Positions 7,452 to 17,096 of a stretch of 64,000 nucleotides of DNA are shown here, in pieces; position 1 is the stretch's first letter; every line of letters begins with the position of its first letter. The notes beneath the pieces are model-generated. The model saw nothing but the letters and a program-made list of their open reading frames with translations. It was not told the origin of the DNA and did no database searches. Origin of the DNA: Thiodiazotropha sp040506705 (GTDB lineage: Bacteria > Pseudomonadota > Gammaproteobacteria > Chromatiales > Chromatiaceae); contig JBEVWG010000042.1 of assembly GCA_040506705.1 (NCBI GenBank), forward strand, positions 1 through 64,000, written 5' to 3'. The translations under genes were made by a program, and so were the position numbers.

Positions 7452-10400
7452 CTACTTAAGCCGTATACCTCGACGAGCCGCCTTCTTTCTTAGAGGAAAG
7501 TTGGCCACATTGGAAACAGCCTTCTTACGGGGCTCCGTTGTGGAAGATTGAGCCTTACTCTCTCCATTCCCCTTTTTAGCCGCTACAGCCGCCTTTTTCT
7601 TGGAAACCTGCTTTTTCAAAGTTGAAGGACGTTTTTTCGGCTTGGCAGGAACAGCTTCAGGTTTTTGAGCGGCCTTCTCCTGCCTCGCCTGAGGCTTCTT
7701 AGCCGCTGCTTCACCTGCTGCTGCTTGCGATCCTTCAGCGCTTTGCTTGGGTTCTTTTTCAGATCCCTCGGCTTCAGCTACAGAAGAGGTCTGACTGGTC
7801 TCTGATAGCTTCGTCTCTTCCAAGAGAGCATCGGATTGTGTCGATGCTTCTGCTGCTACCGCAGGCTGCTTCTCTTCTGTCGCAGGTGCTGCTGCAATTG
7901 GTGGTTCTGTCGCTCCGGATGTTGGCGTCCCACTATCCGGCACGAATCCTCCTGTATCAGGATCACTGCCTGAAGAGCCTCCTCCAGCGGAGTCTGGCTT
8001 CTCTGCTGTGGGTGTCGACTCTTTACCTTTTTTCCTCAAACCCTTGAAGAGTTGTCCAAGGAGTAAAAATATCCCCTTGAACAGATAGAAGATCATGGTA
8101 AAGAGAGCAACAATCTTGGCCCAAACCACCATCCCCAAAGAGCGCTTCTGATCACCCTCAGACTCAGGCTTCTCTACAGCAGCAACAGGCTCTGGCTCAA
8201 TCTCCTGAGGTGAACTATCAGACTCCTGCGTCAGCAGCTTACTACCTTCCGGAGCCGTTGCAGCGGCCACCTCGAGGATATCCTTACTGGCAGTAATACA
8301 CCCCAGCGGAATAACGATCAGGGTCAGAACTGTTGAGACCATCACACCGGATGCCAGGGAGATCGCCATCCCCTGAAAGATGGGATCGAAAAAGATAACC
8401 GATGAACCACAAACCAAGGCAAAGGCAGTGATCATGATCGGACGGGTTCTGGTTTTACACGCCATGATGACAGAATCGACGACTGAAACCCCCTGCTGCA
8501 CTTGATGGATGGAAAAGTCCACCAGAAGTATGGAGTTACGTACGATAATACCCGCCAGTGCAATCCAGCCAATCATTGAAGTAGCGGTAAATTCACCACC
8601 CCATCCTGCTTGAAAGAAGATAAAATGGGCAGGAATGATACCTAAAAGCGTAAGCGGAATCGGCGCCATAATAAGCGCAGGAATTCTGAAATTGCCAAAT
8701 TCCCAAACCACCAGTATGTAGATCAGCACCAACGCCACTGCAAAGGCGGCACCCATATCACGAAAGGTTTCGAAGGTGACTGTCCACTCTCCCGCCCATT
8801 CGATGGCTGTACGAGTATCGTTCTTTGGGGCACCCAGCCAATGTGCATCAATCGGTACATTGTCAGGGGCGACATAGACCTCATTATCCAGCAGATCCTG
8901 TACCTGCATCATGCCATAGACCGGTGCTGCCAGTTTCCCACCAACCTCGGCTACCACATACTCCACATCACGCAGATCTTTGTGGTAGATGATCGGGTCT
9001 TCCAAAACCTGTTCAAAACGACCCAACTCACGCAGAGGAATTGTCACACCAGTGCTGGATTGAATCGGAAGATCCCCGAGACGGGTAATCTCAGAGCGTT
9101 CCGCCATCGGCACCTGCATAACGATATTGACCGATTCATGACCTGCACGTTGTTTGACGTCACCCAGTGGGGAGCCACCGAGGGCCATGCCAAGATTGCG
9201 ATTGATTGTGTCTACAGAGATGCCTCTGCGAACTGACTTTTCAGTATCCACAGTAAATCGCCAATACTGATAAGGGTCGCGCATATAGTTGTCCACATCG
9301 CGCAGACTCTCAGTCTGACTGAAGATATTGGTCAGATCCTGAGCCACTTTTCTCCTGACTTCACTACTCGGACCATGCACCTCAGCGACCACCGATTGCA
9401 ACACAGGCGGACCTGGTGGCATCTCTACAACTGCCACCTTGGCGCCACTACCTTCGGTAAGCTTTGCCAGCATCTCTCTGGTCTGAACTGCAATCTCATG
9501 ACTGGTGCGTTTACGCTCGGTTTTATCCAACAGCTGCACCTGCACCTCTGCCTGCCAGGGATCACTTCGTAGATAGTAGTGGCGTACCATGCCATTGAAA
9601 TCAAAGGGCCTTGCAGTGCCTGCATAGACCTGAACAGCGGTCACTTCAGGCATCACCCGGACCTTTTCTGCCATCCGATGGGCCAGGTTGGCAGTCACAG
9701 GCAGCGCTGTACCTTCAGGCATGTCCAGCACAACCGCAAACTCAGGCTTGTTGTCCAGTGGCAGCATCTTCACTGCCACCCACTTGAAGTAGAAAAACGA
9801 GCAGGCCACGAGGAAGCTACCCCACATAACCAGCTTGAATATCTTTGCCTTTCTGGGAGATTCGATCAATGGCATAAGTGCGCCCTTGAACAGACCTTCA
9901 AGCCACTCGGCCTCTTTGTGCTCCCTCTCTCCCGCAACCTCCAGATAGCGCATGGAAGGTCTCAACCAGCGTGAGACGGTCAGATAAGGGGTAAATACAA
10001 AAGCGGCAAACAGCGAGATTAACATTGCCACTGAACCCAGAGCAGGAATGGGCTCCATGTAAGGACCCATCATACCGGTCACGAATCCCATCGGCAGCAG
10101 GGCGGCGATAACGGTAAATGTCGCCAATATGGTTGGGTTACCGACCTCACGAACCGCATCCACGGCAGTGACAATATCGGTGGAGCCCTCTTCCAACCAT
10201 CGCCGGTAGATATTCTCAACTACAACAATGGCGTCATCCACAAGGATACCTATGGAGAAGATCAAGGCGAAGAGACTCACCCGGTCGATGGTGTAGCCCA
10301 TCACCCAGGCGCTGAAGATGGTCATCAGCAGTACCACCGGGATAACCAATACCACAACTATCGCGGGCCGGAATGCACGGAATGCCGCCAGCACCAGCAG

Positions 10401-11567
10401 GAATACGAAGCCTGTTGCCATAAACAGCTTGAAGATCAGTTCACTGACCTTGTCGTCAGCCGTTTTACCGTAGTTCCTGGTGACTGAGACCTCCACATTC
10501 TCAGGTATCAGGGTGCCTTTGATAACCTCAATCCGCTCCTTGATCGAGTTGGCTACGGTAACCCCATTTGAGCCCGCTTTTTTAGCGATTGCCAGAGTAA
10601 TCGCAGGTACCCCGTCAGCTTTAATATCCAACTCACTGGCTGCACCGGTATAGAATCCCACCAGGTGTTGCGCATCTTCAGGGCCCTGTTTCACCCGCGC
10701 AATATCATGCACATAGACAGGAACTTCGTTGTGGGTACCCACAACCAGACGATTAATATCCTCGACATTCTTCAGGAAGGATCCCGTGACCACCGAAAAG
10801 TGAGTGCTGCCGGCCTCAACGCCCCCCGCCAACTGCTCTGCATTGGCAGTACGAATGGTATTGGCCACCTGATCAAGACTTATACCGTAACCAGCAAGTC
10901 GCTCAGGAAATACTTCGATTGTAACCTGTTCACGGCGACCACCAACGACGAAACCATTACCCGTGTCTGGCAGCTCTTTCAGCGTCTGCAGCACATCGTG
11001 GCCCAGCATTCGCAGCTGACCATCATCCACATCAGGTCTACCATCCCGGTCAAGGTCCTTGGACCAGAGAGTCAGGGTAACCACCGGCACATCATCTATG
11101 CCTTTAGCCTTTACCAGAGGTGGCATCACACCGGGGGGGATCAGATCCATATTGGAATCGATTTTATCGTTGACCTTGACCAACGATGGCCCCATCTCTT
11201 CACCTACCTCAAACTCAATGGTCACTACACCACCACTCCGTTGAGAGGCGGAGTAGACATGTTTGACATCGGGGATTTCAGACATGATCCGTTCGAGGGG
11301 CTCGATCGCCAGTGCGGCTACCTGGTCAGCGGCTGCACCAGGATATTGGACAAATATATCCACCATCGGCACAGAAATCTGAGGATCTTCCTGACGTGGC
11401 GTGATAATCAGGCCAAGCAACCCCATTAACATCATAGCCAGGAAAAAGAGTGGTGATAGAGGGGATTCAATAAAGAACCTTGCGGTTCTTCCGGCTATCC
11501 CCAGGTGAGCCTCATAATTTGGGTCCATTGAGTGGAGCTGATCGAGTTTGTCGTCGTTCTGGCTCAT
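7452..11567 (-). CDS. RND efflux permease with long C-terminal extension
   Basis: 1371 residues; RND pumps are usually about 1020-1100. The first ~1090 residues are a standard inner-membrane RND transporter: first TM helix near 35-55, two large periplasmic loops, ILVDDAIVVVENIYR with the paired Asp of the proton relay, and IVRNSILLVDF in the second half. From about residue 1093 an extra tail follows: an acidic linker, one more hydrophobic segment (about 1146-1174), a Pro/Ser/Glu/Ala region and a Lys/Ala-rich, histone-H1-like end with blocks such as KKKAAVAAKK. The adaptor gene lies 151 bp upstream. No outer-membrane channel gene is adjacent. Substrate unknown. Confidence 0.9.
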   Translation of the reverse strand: MSQNDDKLDQLHSMDPNYEAHLGIAGRTARFFIESPLSPLFFLAMMLMGLLGLIITPRQEDPQISVPMVDIFVQYPGAAADQVAALAIEPLERIMSEIPDVKHVYSASQRSGGVVTIEFEVGEEMGPSLVKVNDKIDSNMDLIPPGVMPPLVKAKGIDDVPVVTLTLWSKDLDRDGRPDVDDGQLRMLGHDVLQTLKELPDTGNGFVVGGRREQVTIEVFPERLAGYGISLDQVANTIRTANAEQLAGGVEAGSTHFSVVTGSFLKNVEDINRLVVGTHNEVPVYVHDIARVKQGPEDAQHLVGFYTGAASELDIKADGVPAITLAIAKKAGSNGVTVANSIKERIEVIKGTLIPENVEVSVTRNYGKTADDKVSELIFKLFMATGFVFLLVLAAFRAFRPAIVVVLVIPVVLLMTIFSAWVMGYTIDRVSLFALIFSIGILVDDAIVVVENIYRRWLEEGSTDIVTAVDAVREVGNPTILATFTVIAALLPMGFVTGMMGPYMEPIPALGSVAMLISLFAAFVFTPYLTVSRWLRPSMRYLEVAGEREHKEAEWLEGLFKGALMPLIESPRKAKIFKLVMWGSFLVACSFFYFKWVAVKMLPLDNKPEFAVVLDMPEGTALPVTANLAHRMAEKVRVMPEVTAVQVYAGTARPFDFNGMVRHYYLRSDPWQAEVQVQLLDKTERKRTSHEIAVQTREMLAKLTEGSGAKVAVVEMPPGPPVLQSVVAEVHGPSSEVRRKVAQDLTNIFSQTESLRDVDNYMRDPYQYWRFTVDTEKSVRRGISVDTINRNLGMALGGSPLGDVKQRAGHESVNIVMQVPMAERSEITRLGDLPIQSSTGVTIPLRELGRFEQVLEDPIIYHKDLRDVEYVVAEVGGKLAAPVYGMMQVQDLLDNEVYVAPDNVPIDAHWLGAPKNDTRTAIEWAGEWTVTFETFRDMGAAFAVALVLIYILVVWEFGNFRIPALIMAPIPLTLLGIIPAHFIFFQAGWGGEFTATSMIGWIALAGIIVRNSILLVDFSIHQVQQGVSVVDSVIMACKTRTRPIMITAFALVCGSSVIFFDPIFQGMAISLASGVMVSTVLTLIVIPLGCITASKDILEVAAATAPEGSKLLTQESDSSPQEIEPEPVAAVEKPESEGDQKRSLGMVVWAKIVALFTMIFYLFKGIFLLLGQLFKGLRKKGKESTPTAEKPDSAGGGSSGSDPDTGGFVPDSGTPTSGATEPPIAAAPATEEKQPAVAAEASTQSDALLEETKLSETSQTSSVAEAEGSEKEPKQSAEGSQAAAGEAAAKKPQARQEKAAQKPEAVPAKPKKRPSTLKKQVSKKKAAVAAKKGNGESKAQSSTTEPRKKAVSNVANFPLRKKAARRGIRLK

Positions 11568-11718
11568 ATTTGATCCCGAAATTGTAGTACCAGGCCCAGG
11601 CTAGAGCAGTGAAACACCACACTTGACCTTGACCCTAAAGAAAAAAGATTTACTCGGAAGAGTCTGTACTGATCCCCCACCAACCTGACCAGCACGATTC
11701 AGCTCTTCCTGATTTATT

Positions 11719-12873
11719 CTATTGCTGCGGCGTCGTCCAACCCGTACTGATATCCAACGGCGGGTTTCTCAATATCCGCTCTCCGGCTTGAAGTCCGGAC
11801 AATACGGTTGTGAAACCACCGCCTGGCAACTTCTCGCCAACACGGATCAACCTCAACGCTGGCTTCCCGTTCTCACCTTCCACATAGACCCCGGGCAGAC
11901 TGCCATTGTAACGAATAGCCGAATTGGGGATGATCGGATTGGATCTCGCCGGTGCATTAAAATCTGGCACTAGAACCTTGGCATACATTCCAGGTGCCGA
12001 TACCCCCTGGGGCAGATCAAACTTAATAGTCACTGTATGGCGCTGAGCATCTGCCATAGGAAATATCTGCGCGACCCGAACTGGCACTTCCCGGTCACCC
12101 ACATCAAGCTCGGCGCGCAACATCATTCCCTCATTCAACCCTGGACGGAGTCGACCGGGCACGTCGACCACAATCTGAAGGTATTCGACATCTGCAAATT
12201 TGAGTAGCGGCTGACCAGGCTGAACTGTATCCCCGACCTCGACGAATTTTTTCATGATTACACCATTGAACGGCGCAACACTTTTAGCATCCCGTATCTT
12301 TGCATCAATTGCGCGGATCTCAGCCTGCACCCGATATATGGTGTTCTGAGCCTGTTGAATATTGGTACGTGATGAGAAAATATCCGCACTACGCTCTGCG
12401 CCTTGATCCCTATCTCCGAAAGTATCTTCCATCGGCCTGGTGAACATCTGATCGAACAGGTTAGGCATACCCATACCACCCATCGAAGATTTCGACTTAG
12501 GTGACCAGAGCTCCCGGTTATACTGTACGCCCGCATTACGCAGCTGTGCATCAGCATTCGCCAATTGGGCTTGAGCAGCTTCACGCTTTGCTTCTAGCTC
12601 ATTAACATCCAGTTCAACTAGTCGATCCTCTTCCTTAAACGTATCCCCCTCAATACCTGCCAGGTAGTTGACCCGGCCAGGCAATTGAGCGGAGAGGGTC
12701 ACCTCTTTGTAAGGGACTACTGTACCCCCCAATGAGACATGGGGAACCCCTTGAGTCTGCTGTACAACAAAGAAAGCGCTATCAGCCATATTTGGCTGGG
12801 ACTGAACACCCCCCGCAGCCAAGCAAGCAGACAAACCCACTGTCAGTAACATCGCCTTAATTTTAAAGCCCAT
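11719..12873 (-). CDS. RND efflux periplasmic adaptor (membrane fusion protein)
   Basis: 384 residues with a signal peptide (about 1-25). The order is barrel-lipoyl-hairpin-lipoyl-barrel as in AcrA/MdtA proteins. SLGGTVVPYKEVTLSAQLPG opens the first lipoyl half, an extended helical hairpin lies at about 85-190, and VAPFNGVIMKKFVEVGDTV is the second lipoyl half. The hairpin contains an unusual insert rich in Met, Gly and acidic residues (SSMGGMGMPNLFDQMF). Upstream of the permease and read in the same direction, it forms the pump operon. Confidence 0.88.
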   Translation of the reverse strand: MGFKIKAMLLTVGLSACLAAGGVQSQPNMADSAFFVVQQTQGVPHVSLGGTVVPYKEVTLSAQLPGRVNYLAGIEGDTFKEEDRLVELDVNELEAKREAAQAQLANADAQLRNAGVQYNRELWSPKSKSSMGGMGMPNLFDQMFTRPMEDTFGDRDQGAERSADIFSSRTNIQQAQNTIYRVQAEIRAIDAKIRDAKSVAPFNGVIMKKFVEVGDTVQPGQPLLKFADVEYLQIVVDVPGRLRPGLNEGMMLRAELDVGDREVPVRVAQIFPMADAQRHTVTIKFDLPQGVSAPGMYAKVLVPDFNAPARSNPIIPNSAIRYNGSLPGVYVEGENGKPALRLIRVGEKLPGGGFTTVLSGLQAGERILRNPPLDISTGWTTPQQ

Positions 12874-12936
12874 ATTTCACTACTACCTAGTGTTGTTACA
12901 CGCGAAAGGAAGGAAGATTGACATTTATAACAGTTT

Positions 12937-13332
12937 TCAGACACGCCCCATCACAGAGAAACTCTTGATGAAGGGGCCAGCCATGCGTGGATCTTTAATC
13001 ATTGACGAGTAGTCGCCAATAACGAATTTCATTTTTCTTGAGGTAAATGCCATACCCAAGCCCATCATTCCTGGTGGCTTAGCCATCCACTTGCGCCACT
13101 GATCTTCAGTAGCACGTATATCCCAGTTTAGAGTCTGTCCGTTGAATGCTTCACCAGAAACTGCTTTCCCATTTTCAATGGTCAACACACCTTTGGCTTC
13201 ACCATCACCATCAAATCCATACCCAATGACACTGCTGAAACCGATTTGAGACAAAGCATCGGATAAATCCGGCTCAGCATTCCAATGGTTCGCAAACTCA
13301 CTCATCCAACCATCCGAGAACAATTCAGCCAT
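12937..13332 (-). CDS. SCP2 sterol-carrier-domain protein
   Basis: 131 residues. Small alpha/beta protein with the SCP2-like pattern: alternating strands around GVLTIENGKAV, then a TEDQWRKWM helix and a hydrophobic C-terminal cavity segment (MKFVIGDYSSMIKDPRMAGPF). SCP2 domains bind lipids or acyl-CoA-like ligands. The ATG at 13332 with GGAGGT four bases before it is chosen over a GTG 12 bp upstream that includes the ribosome site. It is probably a single-gene unit. Confidence 0.7.
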   Translation of the reverse strand: MAELFSDGWMSEFANHWNAEPDLSDALSQIGFSSVIGYGFDGDGEAKGVLTIENGKAVSGEAFNGQTLNWDIRATEDQWRKWMAKPPGMMGLGMAFTSRKMKFVIGDYSSMIKDPRMAGPFIKSFSVMGRV

Positions 13333-13983
13333 TACAACCTCCACAAATTTCTCTGACTTATTTTTTTATGTTATGGGCGAAACCTAACCCTATTTGAGAA
13401 CTTCCCAGTATCTCTGAAGGGATCGGGCAATGCAACCGGGGATTTTAGTAAGAAAGCCCTATATATCATTTGGTTAAATATATTAGTATTTGATTATATA
13501 CCATTTCAAATCAACGAGATATCATGCTTCTAACAGCCCTAAATTTAACTAATTTGTCACTATTCTAGAGAGACATCTTTTCAATAGTATTAATTCTTTA
13601 GAGCCGGCAGATTTAAACAACAAGCATCTCGGGAGAATAATCATACATCTGCCGATACCAGCCTTAAGATATCCTCACCAGGAAAGTCAACTTAGTCTAA
13701 GCTGGTGTTGTGTTTTATACTATTCGACGTTTCATAGGCTCGGACAATATTCACAAGGTCTGATTAGTAAGGCTTCACGAATGTTGCCGGTAAAGAATAT
13801 GCCGCCACTACCGGCTATTCTTGTCTATCCACATATTGCAAAGTAACTATATTCTTGAAGCAGCTGACATTTTGATATTATTGAATAGAGAATAATTCTC
13901 TGGTTTCTGACAGATTATTGCTGATCGAAACAATTGATGTTGCCGGATAAAATCTACATTCGTTATAGAGGAGCAAGAAAAAC
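13333..13983. other. Long gene-free stretch before the dynamin gene
   Basis: 651 bp, AT-rich, without a credible gene on either strand. It contains three short inverted repeats: CGGCAGAT (13605-13612) with ATCTGCCG (13647-13654), GCCGGTA (13786-13792) with TACCGGC (13809-13815), and the palindrome AGAGAAT-A-ATTCTCT (13887-13901). It must carry the promoters of both divergent neighbours. I see no match to a known riboswitch or tRNA. Confidence 0.45.
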
Positions 13984-15501
13984 ATGCATCCAGCAGGACA
14001 GGTCATAGAGGCACGTCTCAAACACCTTGAAACCCACCTGGAACAGGAAAACCCTATTCTCCTCAGCACAGTGCAAAGCTTTAGAGTACTCGACGCAGTC
14101 GCTTTCCGTATGGGGCTAATGGAGGGTGACAGCTCTTTTGCAACCCAGATCCCCTGGTGGCCTCTGATTTCGATCCTCGGCACCTTCTCGGCGGGAAAAT
14201 CAACTTTTATCAATCACTATATTGGCGACAAGATTCAGCGATCAGGGAACCAGGCCGTGGATGACAAGTTCACAGTCATCTGTTACAGCAAAGAGGCCAC
14301 GGCGCACGCACTGCCTGGCGTTGCCCTGGATTCTGATCCAAGATTTCCCTTCTATCAGATGTCGGATGAGATAGAAAAGGTTGCCAAAGGTGAAGGGGAT
14401 AGAATTGATGCCTATCTACAGCTCAAAACCTGCCCCAGTCAGAAACTTCGGGGCAAAATACTGATCGATTCCCCCGGATTCGATGCAGATGCCCAGCGTA
14501 CATCCACGCTGCGTATCACCGACCATATCATCGACTTATCTGACTTGGTGCTGGTCTTTTTTGATGCCCGCCACCCTGAACCGGGGGCTATGCAAGACAC
14601 CCTGAGCCATCTCATAGAGCGAACCATTCATCGTAATGATACGGGGAAATTCCTCTATATACTGAATCAGATAGATACCACCGCAAGGGAGAACAATCCT
14701 GAGGATGTAATTGCCGCCTGGCAAAGGGCGCTTGGCGAGCGAGGCCTGACTGCCGGCCGCTTCTATGCTGTCTATAATCCTGACGCTGCTGTGCCTATTG
14801 AAGACGAAGCACTTCGTCAACGATATGAGACAAAACGGGATATCGATCTGAGTGAAATCCACAGCCGCATGGAGGAGGTTGAGATCGAACGCGCCTATCG
14901 TATTGTAGGCGCACTTGAGAAGACCGCCAGAGATATTGAAGAGCGATGTGTACCCCTGATCTCCGCCACACTAGACAAATGGAGAAAAAGGGTTCTTATC
15001 GGTGATGCAGTTATCATGGGCGGCCTATTTTTTGCGCTGCTGATCTACTCGATCAATGCTGGGTATTGGCAGGGCTTCAGTTTTCAGCCACCCTGGCTCG
15101 CTGCTGACGCCAATAAAATCCTCCCCTGGGCACTCCTGGCTTTGCTGGTGATTGCTTTAGGCGCAATCCATTTCACCATTCGAGGCCTTGCATCTCGATC
15201 GCTACTGAAGGGTCTTCGGGCAAAGGCATCTCAGCTGGGTTTAAAGAGTAATCCGGTCGGCGCTTTTATTCGTAGCACAAAACCCTGGCGTTCTATTTTC
15301 AGTAAAAAGCCGGCCGGCTGGGGAAGAAAATCCCGCAAACAGTTGCAAGATGTAGTGCAGACAACCGATACCTATATCCAGACCCTGAATGATCAATTTA
15401 CCAATCCTTCAGGCAGTGAGAAGCTCCTTGCTGCAGAGTCCCAGGAAGAGACAATGACTGCGAGCGAAACACCACAAGAGAACCCAACGGGCTCTGCCTG
15501 A
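13984..15501 (+). CDS. Bacterial dynamin-like GTPase with two membrane segments
   Basis: 505 residues. GTPase motifs: G1 GTFSAGKST (66-74), likely G2 Thr near 97, G3 DSPG (162-165) and G4 NQID (228-231). After a helical region come two TM helices (about 338-358 and 380-400), then a basic segment and a Ser/Glu/Pro tail. This is the layout of the membrane-bound dynamin family proteins that remodel or protect the inner membrane, but short, with little of the long assembly stalk. TAGAGGAG precedes the ATG. Exact role unknown. Confidence 0.85.
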   Translation: MHPAGQVIEARLKHLETHLEQENPILLSTVQSFRVLDAVAFRMGLMEGDSSFATQIPWWPLISILGTFSAGKSTFINHYIGDKIQRSGNQAVDDKFTVICYSKEATAHALPGVALDSDPRFPFYQMSDEIEKVAKGEGDRIDAYLQLKTCPSQKLRGKILIDSPGFDADAQRTSTLRITDHIIDLSDLVLVFFDARHPEPGAMQDTLSHLIERTIHRNDTGKFLYILNQIDTTARENNPEDVIAAWQRALGERGLTAGRFYAVYNPDAAVPIEDEALRQRYETKRDIDLSEIHSRMEEVEIERAYRIVGALEKTARDIEERCVPLISATLDKWRKRVLIGDAVIMGGLFFALLIYSINAGYWQGFSFQPPWLAADANKILPWALLALLVIALGAIHFTIRGLASRSLLKGLRAKASQLGLKSNPVGAFIRSTKPWRSIFSKKPAGWGRKSRKQLQDVVQTTDTYIQTLNDQFTNPSGSEKLLAAESQEETMTASETPQENPTGSA

Positions 15502-15522
15502 CAGATCTCTTTTCATGCCATG

Positions 15523-15549
15523 CAAGGGGTGTAGCCCGGACACCCTTTG
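15523..15549 (+). terminator. Hairpin after the dynamin gene
   Basis: CAAGGGGTGT (15523-15532) pairs with ACACCCTTTG (15540-15549) over a 7-base loop, with one G-U pair. It lies 22 bp after the stop. The following bases are only moderately T-rich, so terminator function is likely but not certain. Confidence 0.5.
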
Positions 15550-15705
15550 TGTTGGTTGCTTTGTCTGTGTTCGTTACGATGGAGCTGCAACCCTCTCATC
15601 TATAATCGTGACGCTTCGCACAGTTCTTATATTGCTTACGAACTGCGCTCATCGTGATAGAGTCTATGATGAAACTACAATGGAACTGAATGGCTTCTGA
15701 ACGAT

Positions 15706-17094
15706 ATGAAACAATATCCTCTACCTACCCTCTTTGCTATGGCCCTTGGGTTGATAATTATCCTTTCCGGTTGCAAAGAGACATATACCAAGGAAGTCGA
15801 ATCTGATCAGAAAATTTCTGATCGCAGCGGTCAATTCTCTGGGGATCTCGATGATGGAGATCAATTCGGAGCTGCTGTCGCCAATATTGGTGACCTGGAG
15901 AGCGATGGCGTCATCGATCTCGCTGTTGGCGCCCCCTACGATGATGACGATGGCCAAGATCGCGGTGCTGTCTGGGTGCTTTTTCTGGACGATGATGGTC
16001 AAGTCGATTACCAGCAAAAGATCTCCAGTGACAAGGGGGATTTTGATGGCGACCTGGATGATAATGACCAGTTCGGCAGCGCTATTGCGGCAGTTGGCGA
16101 TCTGAATAATGATGGTTTCAAAGATATTGTTGTCAGCGCCCCTATGGACGACGATGGCGGCACAAACCATGGTGCGCTATGGGTGCTGTTTCTGAAAGAC
16201 GACGGTAGCGTGGAATCCCATCAGAAGATCTCAGAAGATGCAGGTCAATTCACAGGAAATCTTGATACCGATGACCAATTCGGTCACGCACTGGCCAATA
16301 TCGGAGATCTCAACAATGATGGCATAGATGATCTCGCTGTCGGCGTACCCAATGATGACGATGGCGGCACTGACCGGGGCGCGGTGTGGATTCTCTTCAT
16401 GAATAGCGACGGCACTGTCAGTGCAACCCAGAAAATCTCTTCAGAAGAAGGAAACCTCGAGCGGGATCCAGAGGATGGGGACCATTTTGGCAGTGCAGTT
16501 TCTGCCATCGGTGACCTCGATGGTGACGGCGTGACAGACCTTGCAGTTGGTCTCAGTGGAAATGATGATGGTGGCAGTGATCGCGGTGCAGTATGGATTC
16601 TCTTCTTGAACAGCGATGGTACTGTCGATTCAGTAAAAAGAATTTCGCATAACCGCGGGGGCTTAGAGGATCAACTCAGTAACGGCGATCAATTTGGCAG
16701 TGCCCTGGTGAACATCGGCGACCTCAACAATGATAACTACGATGATCTTATCGTCGGCGCAAAACAGAGTGACGATGGTGGAAGTGATCGCGGCGCTGCA
16801 TGGGTACTGTTCATGCAAGGCGACGGTGAAATTGTCTCTGCATCGAAAATCTCAGACACTGAAGGGGATTTTGATGGTAGCCTCAATGATGGGGATCAGT
16901 TTGGCGGTGCTTTAGCCAATCTTGGTGATCTCAATGGTGATGACCATACGGATCTGGCAGTGGGTGCCCGTTTGGATGATAGTGGCGGCAACAATAAGGG
17001 TGCCACCTGGATTCTCTTTTTAGGGCCAACCGAAACACACTATGACACCAGTGAGGGTATCATCTTCGGTTCGCTATCATCGCTGAATCAGTAA
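15706..17094 (+). CDS. FG-GAP / integrin-alpha-like repeat lipoprotein
   Basis: 462 residues. A lipoprotein signal ends at IILSGC (Cys 23). Six tandem repeats of exactly 69 residues fill 35-448. Each has QKIS at its start, DGDQFGSA, an IGDLNNDG-type Ca-binding loop (D-x-[DN]-x-D-G), DLAVG, D-DGG-[ST]DRGA and VWILFL. FG-GAP repeats fold as blades of a calcium-stabilised beta-propeller, normally seven, so six is unusual. The protein is strongly acidic. As an outer-membrane or surface lipoprotein it may bind ligands or polysaccharide, which is inference. It ends 2 bp from the convergent diguanylate cyclase gene. Confidence 0.85.
   Translation: MKQYPLPTLFAMALGLIIILSGCKETYTKEVESDQKISDRSGQFSGDLDDGDQFGAAVANIGDLESDGVIDLAVGAPYDDDDGQDRGAVWVLFLDDDGQVDYQQKISSDKGDFDGDLDDNDQFGSAIAAVGDLNNDGFKDIVVSAPMDDDGGTNHGALWVLFLKDDGSVESHQKISEDAGQFTGNLDTDDQFGHALANIGDLNNDGIDDLAVGVPNDDDGGTDRGAVWILFMNSDGTVSATQKISSEEGNLERDPEDGDHFGSAVSAIGDLDGDGVTDLAVGLSGNDDGGSDRGAVWILFLNSDGTVDSVKRISHNRGGLEDQLSNGDQFGSALVNIGDLNNDNYDDLIVGAKQSDDGGSDRGAAWVLFMQGDGEIVSASKISDTEGDFDGSLNDGDQFGGALANLGDLNGDDHTDLAVGARLDDSGGNNKGATWILFLGPTETHYDTSEGIIFGSLSSLNQ
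15808..17049 (+). repeat. Six tandem 207-bp coding repeats
   Basis: Six in-frame units of 207 bp (69 codons) encode the FG-GAP blades. Lengths are identical in all six, while the DNA has diverged, so this is an old duplication kept in register by selection. Confidence 0.85.
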
Positions 17095-17096
17095 TA

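Noticed and set aside
8841..11429. Several long plus-strand open frames opposite the RND gene (up to 254 codons)
   Set aside because: They are antisense shadows. The minus-strand frame has clear RND motifs.
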